A DNA stretch of 64,000 nucleotides from Trichomonas vaginalis G3 (lineage: Eukaryota; Parabasalia; Trichomonadida; Trichomonadidae), in the NCBI RefSeq assembly GCF_026262505.1, contig NC_067204.1, positions 22,723,300 to 22,787,299 of the forward strand, in the 5' to 3' direction. The position numbers and the translations under genes are program-made. The notes beneath the pieces are model-generated. The model saw nothing but the letters and a program-made list of their open reading frames with translations, had not been told where the DNA came from and made no database searches. Shown here in pieces: positions 9,636 through 17,631 of the stretch. The stretch's first letter is position 1; every line of letters starts with the position of its first letter.

Positions 9636-9881
9636 TTAAAATGTGGGAATTCTTGGGAACGGGAAAGGCTTATTTACTTGAGGAACAGGTAAAGGTGGTG
9701 GAGGTGGAGGTGGTGGCAACCAGTCCATTTTATATTCCTTCCTAGCTAATTTCCGTTTAATTTCATGGTCGCCCTCGGAGTCTTTGAATCGGACAGGTCG
9801 AGTTACACCATTCTTGGTCTCAAACTCATATATAACCTGTTTGTCTGTATTTTCGTCGACTATGGCACGAGACACGAACAT
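9636..9881 (-). CDS. Small protein with poly-proline stretch (81 aa)
   Basis: The frame could extend upstream only with non-ATG codons. The ATG at 9881 (MFVSRAIVDENT) is chosen because CTTTTTGTCCGTTTGGTCA, the element's leader pattern, lies directly before it. The middle is charged and the C-terminal third holds eight consecutive Pro followed by PVPQVNKPFPFPRIP. It diverges from the gene at 9912. Function unknown. Confidence 0.45.
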   Translation of the reverse strand: MFVSRAIVDENTDKQVIYEFETKNGVTRPVRFKDSEGDHEIKRKLARKEYKMDWLPPPPPPPPLPVPQVNKPFPFPRIPTF

Positions 9882-9911
9882 TGACCAAACGGACAAAAAG
9901 TGTCATTTCGG

Positions 9912-10175
9912 ATGGTCACGCAGCCAATCGCATTCGAGCACTTCGAAGAAGCCTTACGTTCCAAGGGAGAGGGTGTCTGGTGCAAGGCAGAGGTCATGAA
10001 ACTCTACGAGCAGTACATCCTCAATGCCTGGGAGGACAAATCGTCCTTGGATTGGCAATTCTACCAACTCCTCTGGGACGACCTCCTACGCAACTGGGAT
10101 AACGAAAGAGCCCAATTCAAAGGTCGGGAACTAATTTTGCAAATTACCCTTAATTTAACATACTTATCCAAATAA
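9912..10175 (+). CDS. Unknown small helical protein (87 aa)
   Basis: Opens MVTQPIAFEHFEEALRSK and is rich in Trp, Leu and acidic residues (WEDKSSLDWQFYQLLWDDLLRNWD), suggesting a compact helical protein. The shape is reminiscent of small winged-helix or RFX-type DNA-binding folds seen in Maverick-borne proteins, but this is a guess. Codon use is more GC-rich than in the capsid genes. A hairpin follows its stop codon. Confidence 0.45.
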   Translation: MVTQPIAFEHFEEALRSKGEGVWCKAEVMKLYEQYILNAWEDKSSLDWQFYQLLWDDLLRNWDNERAQFKGRELILQITLNLTYLSK

Positions 10176-10191
10176 ACACCTAAATTTACTT

Positions 10192-10202
10192 GGGGTTTCC
10201 CC
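10192..10202. terminator. Small hairpin between convergent genes
   Basis: GGGG-TTT-CCCC, with a three-base loop, sits 16 bases after the stop codon at 10175 and before the 3' end of the minus-strand gene ending at 10225. A T-run follows at about 10213. Its place between convergent genes suggests 3'-end formation. Confidence 0.35.
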
Positions 10203-10224
10203 CTAAAATAAAATTTTTTTACTC

Positions 10225-10927
10225 TTAGAACCACTCGAGGTTCTCCTTACGGTTGTTGAGCTTGTCACCGTCAATGTGTCTGACCTTCGTCTTCTTGCCT
10301 GGATTTGGAACCCATTGAATTGCGACAAGCTTGCCCATGGAGATTGAACCGCGATTCCGAAGGTTAAGGTTCAAGTGTCCCAAGTTGTTGAGGACTGGGG
10401 TAAGAACCTTGCCGGTCTCCCTTGTTGCGGATTTGGTATGGGTAGGGTTGGGAAATTTCGTAACCGTCATCGGCAACAAGGGTTGCCCAAACTTCCTCTT
10501 CTTCGTGTTCTCTTCTTCTCTTCTTCCTCTTCTTCTTCTCTTCTTCCTCTTCTTCCTCGACAATTCCTTCTTCAATTTGGTACTCACGAAGTACGGTGTT
10601 GCATGTTCTGTCCTTTCCGAGTACCTTCCAGATGGCGTCTATCTCTTCGAAGAAACGGTAGATGAGTCTGGCAAGGTCTCGGTTTTCTCTCTCGTAATTG
10701 CGCAAGGTTTCCGTGAAATCGTTCAGGCATTTCTCATTGGAAGCTTGGTTCATGAGGACATCGGCTTTGAGATTGGTCATCTCTGTCATAAGACTACTTT
10801 GGAGAGTCTTAATGGTGTTTGTCAGATGAGCTTTCAATTGGGCAATTTGAATTTGAACTGGGCGCTTGTCTGGCAACCTTGAAAGGACATCTGCTATTGT
10901 GTTCGGCTTCGGTGCTTGTTCGGACAT
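10225..10927 (-). pseudogene. Coiled-coil protein with HNH-like C-terminus (Maverick A), broken
   Basis: The N-terminal half (MSEQAPKPNTIADVLSRLPD onward) is a long helical/coiled-coil region, followed by a Glu/Lys/Arg-rich tract. The C-terminal portion carries GKLVAIQWVPNPG, then VRHIDGDKLNNRKENLEW, the pattern of the HNH_3/NUMOD-associated nuclease finger of homing endonucleases and phage proteins. The finger ends soon after this motif, so it may be only the DNA-recognising half. It is broken, with about one break. Possible roles are DNA nicking, packaging or simple binding. Confidence 0.55.
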
Positions 10928-10959
10928 CGAAAAAATGAAGTGGTTTGAGAATGGCGGTT

Positions 10960-11542
10960 TTACTTCAAAAAGCTTGTTATGACAGTTATGTCATACAACA
11001 AGTTTAAAATAATATCTTGTTCTTCTTCTGAACGTTTGTTGTCTCTTCCGATAAAAGTTTGGAACATGAGAACCAAAAAACGTTTTTTGAGATTGCGGAA
11101 GAGTTCAGGCAAACGTTCATATTCGGATATGTTGGGAGCAGTTCGAAACATCTGAGCTGACTTTCGGACAAAATTGGGACAATGTCAAAAATTCATCTTT
11201 GGTCGGACTGCTTGAAGGTAAGTCCCTTACATGTAAGTAGCTCTGGTAAAGTCTTCTCATTTCTGCTAACTTTTGGAGTATAGCTTCGTAGTTTAGAAGT
11301 TTTAATTTTAATTGTCTTATTCCACTCTTGACATCTAAACGGTAACTATCCATGAGGTCAAGAGTAGCTTTGGTAGCTTTAAGTGGAGCTATCTGTTCCT
11401 TGACCTCTGCAATTTTGGTTGCAATTGTGGTTTGAGCTCCTTCAAGTTCGCCGTCTATGTCGTTCTCAACGCCTTCAACCATGGCTTGAAACTCTTCATC
11501 GGTCCATTGAGATTGGTGTGGGACGAATTTAACTTGCTTCAT
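10960..11542 (-). pseudogene. Unknown coiled-coil protein (Maverick A), broken
   Basis: It begins MKQVKFVPHQSQWTDEEFQ and continues with long helices rich in Ala, Lys, Glu and Leu (ATKIAEVKEQIAPLKATKA, KLKLLNYEAILQKLAEMRR). The C-terminal part (MFRTAPNISEYERLPELF onward) is also helical. About one break. No membrane segment and no catalytic motif were found. It belongs to a row of minus-strand genes with raised GC. Confidence 0.45.
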
Positions 11543-11568
11543 TCAAAAAATAAAAAAAATGTTTTTAC

Positions 11569-11958
11569 TCAAAACGTTAAGGTTGACTGAACTGGTTGGA
11601 TGTCGCCTTCACAGGTTATGTAGAACGGCTGACCCGAGAAGTGAAGGAGAGACTGAATTGCCAATTTCATATGGGGTAGGGGGTTCTCCTTGTTTGGTAT
11701 TTTTATCCAAGGACGTTTGTTTAGGAACTTAACAAGAGTTTCTCTTTTGGCGTCCTTTATGTCGTCGAAAGGAGTTTTTTCTGGTATTTGAATTGGAATT
11801 CCAGTCGAAGTCTCGAGATTCAAGGCAGCCCTTCCAGAAATAGCGGTGAACTTGACCTTGGGCTTCATTACCCTGCGCAAGTACTGCTTAACAACTTCAT
11901 TTATCTCTATAAGGTAAATTGCCTCGTCAAATCCTTCTGGTATTCCGAGTCCTTCCAT
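11569..11958 (-). CDS. Unknown Maverick A protein (129 aa)
   Basis: The start MEGLGIPEGFDEAIYL at 11958 is preferred: it lies at the edge of the repeat array, and the longer upstream frame would translate palindromic repeats. The protein has a helical N-terminus (EINEVVKQYLRRVMKP) followed by likely beta strands. It diverges from the gene at 12228, with the 22-bp array between them. Function unknown. Confidence 0.45.
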   Translation of the reverse strand: MEGLGIPEGFDEAIYLIEINEVVKQYLRRVMKPKVKFTAISGRAALNLETSTGIPIQIPEKTPFDDIKDAKRETLVKFLNKRPWIKIPNKENPLPHMKLAIQSLLHFSGQPFYITCEGDIQPVQSTLTF

Positions 11959-12213
11959 CCGACAGGAAAATATTTTCCCGACAACTTGAAAAAATTTTCC
12001 GGACAAAGGGAAAAAATTTTCCCGACGACAGGAAGAACTCTTCCAGTTGTCCGTCCGTAAACCATTCAAATTTTCGAAAATTGAGAACTTTTTGGTCGAA
12101 CTTCAGAAAAAGTTTTTCCTTCCGACAGAAAAAGTTTTTTCTTCCGACAGAAAAAGTTTTTTCTTCCGACAGAAAAAGTTTTTTCTTCCGACAGAAAAAT
12201 ATTTTCCATCCCA
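11959..12213. repeat. Palindromic iteron array (22-bp period)
   Basis: Five units start exactly 22 bases apart at 12104, 12126, 12148, 12170 and 12192. Each has the form CAGAAAAAGTTTTTTCTTCCGA and contains a GAAAAAG/TTTTTTC dyad. Upstream, further palindromes with the same flanks occur, such as GGAAAATATTTTCC (11965-11978) and GGGAAAAAATTTTCCC (12008-12023). The array lies between two divergent genes. It could be a binding array for an element protein, a promoter region or a replication-related site. Confidence 0.75.
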
Positions 12214-12227
12214 CAGGACACAAACGA

Positions 12228-12791
12228 ATGTCCGACGTCCCACCAACCGAGTCCATTCCCAAACCAGAGGAACCTAAAGCACCAGCCCCTGCACCTCAGT
12301 TCCAGCAAGTACCTCCGATTTACTACCAATTTCCACCTCAAGGTTACTACCCACCACAAGGCTTCCCGAACTACCCTCCTCAGCCTATGCCTTACTTCCC
12401 CAACCCTTGGATGTTTATGCAAAACCCTGCCCCACAATTCCAATCTCAATCCAAGAGAGACCAAGAGTTCGAAGAAGGTCTGAACCGTTTACGCAAAGAG
12501 TATGCCACAGCCCCTATGGAAGACGACAGGCTTTCAGTCTCTTCCCTCAAATCGACCGATTCGACTCGTACCACAGATTCGGTTCGTGACCGTGAAGACT
12601 ACCTCAAGCAGTCTGAGAGACTCTTCATCCTACAATCATTTACAGTTGGAGCTCTCAAGAACATGCGCAATTACGAAGGTCAGACACCAGCTGGAGACCG
12701 CAAAACAGACGTACTCGCAAGAGCCGTCCAACTGGTCAAGACAAAGACTGAGATAGTCGACTTCATTCTTGCAGCTTGCCCATACAAGTAA
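12228..12791 (+). CDS. Pro/Tyr-rich protein with charged C-terminal domain (187 aa)
   Basis: The start MSDVPPTESIPKPEEPK at 12228 is chosen because upstream codons in this frame are the palindromic array. Residues 1-75 are Pro/Gln/Tyr-rich and disordered (YYQFPPQGYYPPQGFPNYPP). The C-terminal half is helical and charged, with SSLKSTDSTRTTDSVRDRED, then a globular end. Codons are GC-rich compared with the capsid block. Unknown role; the low-complexity head is typical of structural or scaffold proteins. Confidence 0.5.
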   Translation: MSDVPPTESIPKPEEPKAPAPAPQFQQVPPIYYQFPPQGYYPPQGFPNYPPQPMPYFPNPWMFMQNPAPQFQSQSKRDQEFEEGLNRLRKEYATAPMEDDRLSVSSLKSTDSTRTTDSVRDREDYLKQSERLFILQSFTVGALKNMRNYEGQTPAGDRKTDVLARAVQLVKTKTEIVDFILAACPYK

Positions 12792-12819
12792 AAAAATAAA
12801 CAATTACGAGTTAAACTTT

Positions 12820-13020
12820 TTATTCTTTCTTTTCTGAGTTGTTTAGAGCTGGTTTCTCTTGTAGGAACCTTTCGTACTCTTCCATGGTCATGTAATTGCG
12901 AATTTTGTACGCAATTCCAGGTTCGTTGTTTTTGAACCTTACGTATGTAACGCTTCCATCCTCCTCAGGGAAGTAAGCTGCTAACATCTGACCAAGTTTT
13001 CTCGGTGACTCGGAGCTCAT
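12820..13020 (-). CDS. Small unknown protein (66 aa)
   Basis: The start is taken at 13020 (MSSESPRKLGQMLAAYF) because the longer frame begins with a non-ATG codon and CATTTTTA lies right before this ATG. The protein is acidic, with a central strand region (GSVTYVRFKNNEPGIAYKIRN) and a helical charged end. No family recognised. Confidence 0.4.
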   Translation of the reverse strand: MSSESPRKLGQMLAAYFPEEDGSVTYVRFKNNEPGIAYKIRNYMTMEEYERFLQEKPALNNSEKKE

Positions 13021-13061
13021 TAAAAATGTCACTTTTTAAACGTTAAGTTTTTAGTCTTATT

Positions 13062-13256
13062 TTACCCTTTGTTTACCCTTTGTTTGTCAAGGTAGTATTG
13101 GAGTGCAATTTCTCCAAATTCTCTGTGTCGGAGTTCTTCAGCATTTTCCAAGGTGTACCTGGAGAACTCAAAGAAGTTGTCAAGAAGATACTGCCATGCT
13201 GCTCTTCTGAGTTCGTCGGTATTTTGGAAGTGTTGCACCTTCGAGTCTTCGGACAT
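13062..13256 (-). CDS. Small helical protein (64 aa)
   Basis: MSEDSKVQHFQNTDELRRAAWQ and onward; helical and rich in Glu, Arg, Tyr and Phe. CATTTTTTC sits before the ATG. It diverges from the membrane protein gene at 13300. A copy of TTTACCC(TTTG) follows its stop region. Unknown function. Confidence 0.4.
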   Translation of the reverse strand: MSEDSKVQHFQNTDELRRAAWQYLLDNFFEFSRYTLENAEELRHREFGEIALQYYLDKQRVNKG

Positions 13257-13299
13257 GAAAAAATGACACTTTTTCTATTAAACCGTTTTGGCATTTCTC

Positions 13300-13479
13300 A
13301 TGAGTGAGTATAGTTCTGCCGAACCATTGGAAGAGAAGAAGTACCCTTGCTGGCAAAAGACAAAAATAGTTGCCTTAGTTGTCATTGCAATTGTACTCGT
13401 AATTGAATTCATTGTACTTCTCTTCACGTACATAAAACTCAGCAATGGTATTTGCTTTAAGAAGCTACCATCTTACTAA
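13300..13479 (+). CDS. Small single-pass membrane protein (59 aa)
   Basis: MSEYSSAEPLEEKKYPCW is followed by a strongly hydrophobic stretch at residues about 24-43 (IVALVVIAIVLVIEFIVLLF) and a short tail with Cys and Lys. The ATG at 13300 is chosen; the open frame upstream lacks another ATG. It is probably inserted in a host or particle membrane. Possible viroporin- or anchor-like role, inferred. Confidence 0.5.
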   Translation: MSEYSSAEPLEEKKYPCWQKTKIVALVVIAIVLVIEFIVLLFTYIKLSNGICFKKLPSY

Positions 13480-13494
13480 GACTAAACACTTAGA

Positions 13495-13531
13495 TTTTTC
13501 AAGCTTGACTTTTTACAATTTGAATTTTGTT
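13495..13531. repeat. Direct repeat, stray copy of the ATPase gene end
   Basis: Thirty-seven bases, from TTTTTCAAGCTTGAC onward, match 14527-14563 with one difference. The second copy encodes the C-terminal residues of the packaging ATPase (minus strand). The two copies bracket the KilA-N gene, about 1.03 kb apart. Confidence 0.85.
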
Positions 13532-13557
13532 GCTGAATTCAGTAAAAATATAATTTA

Positions 13558-13604
13558 GGGTAGAAGGTTAGATCTAACCTCATTTCTACCCTCATTTCTA
13601 CCCT
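13558..13604. repeat. Strong palindrome with direct repeats
   Basis: GGTTAGATCTAACC (13566-13579) is a perfect 14-bp palindrome. It is enclosed by GGGTAGAA (13558-13565) and TTCTACCC (13584-13591). CATTTCTACCCT is then repeated directly (13581-13592 and 13593-13604). It lies in the non-coding gap before the KilA-N gene and could be an operator, hairpin or recombination site. Confidence 0.7.
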
Positions 13605-13689
13605 CTTGAATTTTCATGAATTTTCCCGAAATAAAAAATAAAGTTATTTTTATTTTTTTTATTTTTTTATCCGGAATATAAAGACAGAT

Positions 13690-14514
13690 ATGTCAACAAC
13701 CGAGAACACAACAACAGTTATAGTCCATGAAGCTATAAATGAAGAATACGAGTACATACAGTTTAACAAACAATTGCGTCTAATTCGTTCGGTCAAAGAC
13801 GATATGTACCAAATGCAAAGTATTTTGACTGCATGTTTTGCTCCAGATACCAAACACGCAGACGATTGGTTCAAAAACCGAAGCACACAAGAACTTTTGA
13901 GTGAAATTTCTCTAGACCGAGAATTCTCGGCCTTGCATAAAACACATGAAAATCGTAAAAATTTGCCAATAAATTTAAGAGGATATTATGTACATAGACT
14001 TCTTGTAAATGCCGTAGCAATGTGGGCTTCACCTCGTTATGCTTGGTATATTTACAGACTTCTTGACGAACTTCACAGACAAGAACGTGAAGAGATGGAA
14101 AAGAAACTTCATGCAAAAGATGAAGTCATTGAAGCAAAAGACAAAAGCATTCAGAAAAGAATACCACGTTCGGTACCAAAAGGAAAGGAAAAGAACTATA
14201 AGTATATGATTTATACTGAAGAGATGGAAAATGAAGAAGATAAAGATATGGTTATGTTGCATTTAGTCAGAAGAAACAACAAAAGCTTTTACGACCTTGC
14301 TAAGATTTACAAATCTGACAGAAACTGGTTCTATCGTGAAAACTTACCGATTTCAATGACACCGAATGAAGATGTGAAACAAATAGTTCAAGATACGTTA
14401 CCTCAAACACACTATGATATGAAAGGTTGTACAATTCTTACATTCAAAGAAGATTTGCCATTGTTAAAGGAAAAAATAACAGAGTATTTTGACAACTTCA
14501 AACAAGTAGAGTAA
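13690..14514 (+). CDS. KilA-N domain protein with DUF3627-like C-terminus (274 aa)
   Basis: Residues about 20-135 match the KilA-N DNA-binding domain of large DNA viruses and phages: YEYIQFNKQLRLIRSVKDD, ADDWFKNRSTQELLSEI, NLRGYYVHRLLVNAVAMWAS, PRYAWYIYRLLDEL. A charged helix (REEMEKKLHAKDEVIEAKDK) links it to a C-terminal domain resembling the partner domain of nucleocytoplasmic large DNA virus KilA-N proteins. The role is likely DNA binding or regulation. The gene is bracketed by two copies of the ATPase gene end, suggesting it arrived as an extra module. The frame looks whole. Confidence 0.75.
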   Translation: MSTTENTTTVIVHEAINEEYEYIQFNKQLRLIRSVKDDMYQMQSILTACFAPDTKHADDWFKNRSTQELLSEISLDREFSALHKTHENRKNLPINLRGYYVHRLLVNAVAMWASPRYAWYIYRLLDELHRQEREEMEKKLHAKDEVIEAKDKSIQKRIPRSVPKGKEKNYKYMIYTEEMENEEDKDMVMLHLVRRNNKSFYDLAKIYKSDRNWFYRENLPISMTPNEDVKQIVQDTLPQTHYDMKGCTILTFKEDLPLLKEKITEYFDNFKQVE

Positions 14515-14530
14515 ATGAACCATTTATTTT

Positions 14531-15406
14531 TCAAGCTTGACTTTTTACAATTTGAACTTTGTTCGCGTAGATATGAATTCTGAAAGAAGTATGAGGGTCT
14601 TGTATGACTTTGTACTTCTCCCATAGTTCATGTCTGTCAAACTTACCTGCCATGGACTCTTTCATAAGTTCCATGAAATCGTCTTCGGACAATCCGGGGA
14701 AAAGTACAATGTCAGTAAGTATTCTCTTTACATCCTTACTTAAACTCTTTGCTGTCTGTACACAAATGACAACTGAGATGTTAAAGTGTCTGAGCTTCTT
14801 AAGAATTCGACACATATCTTGTTCTCTATTCTTTAACAAAGGATGAGAAGCAAAGTCATCTAAGATAAGAAGACACCTATGAGGGTAAGTCTTCCAATCG
14901 TAAGATTGCAATTTCTTCGAAATGTATTCTATCTCTTTCTGTTTGTTTCTGAAGTGTTTCTTCTCTAATATTCTCTGCATTTCCTCATTTGGGTCTTTAA
15001 ACTTAGAATTTATATACTCATTTATAGCATTATACTTCAAAACTCTTCTTTGGTACTTCTTTATCCAATCTAACAACTCAGTATCCTTTATACATACTAA
15101 CTTAGACTTCTTTATAATATCTTTGAACGAATTGACGGTTTGGTCAAATTGACCAGAAGTACTACAAATAACAACTAACTCATAGAATGGGTTCTTCTCA
15201 TCTAGTTCTTGTTGTTGTGCAGCCATTTTAAGATAAGTGAAAGTCTTACCCGACCCAGGTGGTGCAATTAGACCTGTTATACCATTCTGAGCAAATAAGA
15301 ACTTGTCATGTATAGGCTTTATCTGAGCATTTTCTAACTTCCTCTTGTTCTTGTTTAAAACATTCTCAAATTTCTTGTCAATGTCAGCAAACTTTTTTTC
15401 TAACAT
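14531..15406 (-). CDS. FtsK/HerA (A32-like) genome-packaging ATPase (Maverick A)
   Basis: The P-loop is at TGLIAPPGSGKTFTYL and the Walker B strand at CLLILDDF; VVICVQTAKSLS follows as the sensor strand with a polar residue. This is the packaging ATPase set of Polintons and large DNA viruses, which pumps DNA into capsids. The start at 15406 (MLEKKFADIDKK) is preferred to one 34 codons upstream, because TTTTTCTAAAAAT lies before it and the longer form would overlap the start of the divergent gene. That leaves 291 residues, whole in appearance. Confidence 0.8.
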   Translation of the reverse strand: MLEKKFADIDKKFENVLNKNKRKLENAQIKPIHDKFLFAQNGITGLIAPPGSGKTFTYLKMAAQQQELDEKNPFYELVVICSTSGQFDQTVNSFKDIIKKSKLVCIKDTELLDWIKKYQRRVLKYNAINEYINSKFKDPNEEMQRILEKKHFRNKQKEIEYISKKLQSYDWKTYPHRCLLILDDFASHPLLKNREQDMCRILKKLRHFNISVVICVQTAKSLSKDVKRILTDIVLFPGLSEDDFMELMKESMAGKFDRHELWEKYKVIQDPHTSFRIHIYANKVQIVKSQA

Positions 15407-15442
15407 ATTTTTAGAAAAATTAAAATTTTTATCTTTTAGAAA

Positions 15443-15903
15443 ATGTCTAGCGATTTCGCTATCTATATTCGAGACAAGCTTTTCGACAGCAAAACATCTG
15501 TCGACCATAAAATCTTACATAGTGTAAACAAGAAAGGTGAATTTGTTCTAAAGTTCTGTTTCTGGGAATATGACAAGAACCATAAAACATTAGCAGAGAA
15601 GTCTTAAAATTTGTCAATGACAGACTTGTTGACAGAGATGACGCCTCTTGGAGAGATGAAGTCCAACAAAACTTCTTAGAATGCAAAGAAGACACATGCG
15701 CTGTTCTTGAAGATGAAATAGAAAACAGAATAGATGAGCTATTAAAGGACAAAGAACTTTTACATAAATATGGTTGCGCCAAATTTGACATAACTCCACC
15801 AGAAGAAGAAGAAGAGAAAAGAGAAAGAAAGAAAAGAAAGAGAAAAAAGAAGAAGAGAAGAAAGAACCTGAACCAGTTCCAGAGAAAAAGAAATTTGACA
15901 TGT
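15443..15903 (+). pseudogene. Unknown charged Maverick A protein, broken
   Basis: Begins MSSDFAIYIRDKLFDSKTSV after the leader TTTTTATCTTTTAGAAA. The middle is helical and acidic (CAVLEDEIENRIDELLKDKE). The distal part is a Glu- then Lys/Arg-rich run ending EPEPVPEKKKFDM. About two breaks. It diverges from the ATPase gene. No known family. Confidence 0.5.
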
Positions 15904-15921
15904 AAAAATAAAATTTTATTT

Positions 15922-16304
15922 TTAGAACATTTCTGGGTCAATGTCAATGTTCTCTTCCTCTTTAGGAGCAAACACTGGCTTAGACTCTAAAATCTTTTTA
16001 CCCAATTTACCTTGAACTTCAACTATCTTAGACTCATAATATTCATAGTCGTCTGCTTTCTTTGGTTCATAAGGTATAACAAGTTTGTATGCTTTGCCTT
16101 CTTTAAGGTTTGAGAACCTTCTGTCAAAATTTTCTTTGACTGCTAACAAACCTTCTATGTCTAAGTCTTCAAATTTCGCACCATTTTTAACAATAGCAAA
16201 CTTAACTGGTTCGATGTTCCAAACTTTGCTGAATGAAGACTTTTCAAAATGGTAGAAGTAAACATTCAAATATGTGAATGGGCTACTTTCTTTAAGTCTG
16301 ACAT
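15922..16304 (-). pseudogene. Unknown small Maverick A protein, broken
   Basis: The main open part reads NVYFYHFEKSSFSKVWNIEP to EENIDIDPEMF, with a strand-rich centre (AYKLVIPYEPKKADDYEYYE) and an acidic tail. The layout recalls small single-stranded-DNA-binding proteins with an acidic C-terminus and it sits next to the helicase gene, but no motif proves this. About one break. Confidence 0.4.
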
Positions 16305-16369
16305 GTACTTATTTACTGAGATGAATTTTGCCATCTTTTCTATCGGATAAAAAAATATTTTTTTTAAAT

Positions 16370-17604
16370 TTACTCAGAAAAATTTTTCTTTGTATATACA
16401 CCATTCTGTACGTCTAAAAGACTTTTGACATTTGCCAAGAATGTTCGTTTAGACGCTGTCATATAACCATATTCTTGACAATATTGTTTATACGAATCGT
16501 ACAATGACCTTTCATCTAAACACTCAAAGTCAGTTTCATCTATGAACAGTTCATATACACTCTTGTTTGCTTCTAACAATGTTTGTCTCTCTTCGGTATG
16601 TGGAATTTGTCTTGGATTGAACTTAGAAATATCTAATGTCATAAAATATGAGAACAAGTGGTTGTAAAAGTCAGATGTCAAAGTTTCTGCTAAGTCGTCA
16701 AAATATTCTGTATCTTGCATATGAGAATCTGACGTTCTGACAACTACATATCTTCTGTCAGAACTTTCTAACTTCATCGGAACAGCATTGTTTGAAACCA
16801 TAATGAAGTTTGCAACATTTTCACAAACTCTTTGGTCTTTATATTTTCTTTCAACAACTCCAACTTTGTCTGTTATAAGACTCTTCAAAGCATCTGAGTT
16901 CAAAACTTTTGTTGTATCTATACTTTGAAGTTCATTGCAAACTATAAGTTTCATATTCTCTATTGAGGAGTTAAACTTGCCACAGATGTTTTCTAAGTTT
17001 GTCATATTCGGGTTCGAATAGCCCTCTAACAGTTTGCACAAAATATCTGTAAAGAATGTGTTCTTACCAGTTCCTTGTTTTCCAATTATAATGAGAGCAG
17101 TTTCATTTTTAGCACTTGGATGTTGTAAGATGTTTGCAAACCAACATAAGATATACTCATAAACCTTTTCGTTTCCATTGCATATAATTTCTTTGACATG
17201 GTCTAACCAAGCTTCTATAATATTTTCTTTCCATTCTACTTGTTCGTATTTATATCCAGTGAAGATAGAATAGAAGTTTGGAGAAGGTGTATAAACTTTA
17301 TACCTCGAACTGAAAAATCTTCTAACTTTGACAATAAGATATCCCAAGCATCTAACATCTTCATGCCAACTTGTACGACTTTTATTTTCTTAAGTTTCTG
17401 TCTACATTCTTGTTCTGAAACTATTGTTGCTCTTGGTTTGTTAAAGACAACATCCCATTCTTTCATGACATAACATTCTGGGGCAGAGTCGACATAAATG
17501 ACTAAACGTTTCAAATTCTCGACTGCTTTGTTATAGTCTCGAAATGGACACATATTTCTGAATGCTTGGAAGTCATAAAAATCTGAAACATCTATTCTGT
17601 ACAT
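16370..17604 (-). pseudogene. Superfamily 3 helicase (Maverick A), broken
   Basis: The C-terminal 325 residues hold the D5/P4-type SF3 helicase core: Walker A IIIGKQGTGKNTF, Walker B KLIVCNELQS, motif C NFIMVSNN and the arginine region SSDRRYVVV. The N-terminal part (MYRIDVSDFYDFQAFRNM onward) has no clear primase signature. The helicase would unwind the element during replication. About one break. The leader TTTTTATTTTTATAAAA precedes the start. Confidence 0.75.
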
Positions 17605-17631
17605 TTTTATAAAAATAAAAAAATATTTTTT

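Noticed and set aside
10331-10882. Plus-strand frame of 183 codons opposite the HNH-like gene
   Set aside because: It is full of Phe/Leu/Ser runs made by the opposite Glu/Lys/Arg tract. The minus strand shows recognisable HNH-type sequence.
11919-12227. Upstream extension of the gene at 12228 (and of the minus-strand gene at 11569)
   Set aside because: The extensions translate the palindromic 22-bp array into repeated Phe/Lys/Ser text. The ATGs at the array edges are more plausible starts.
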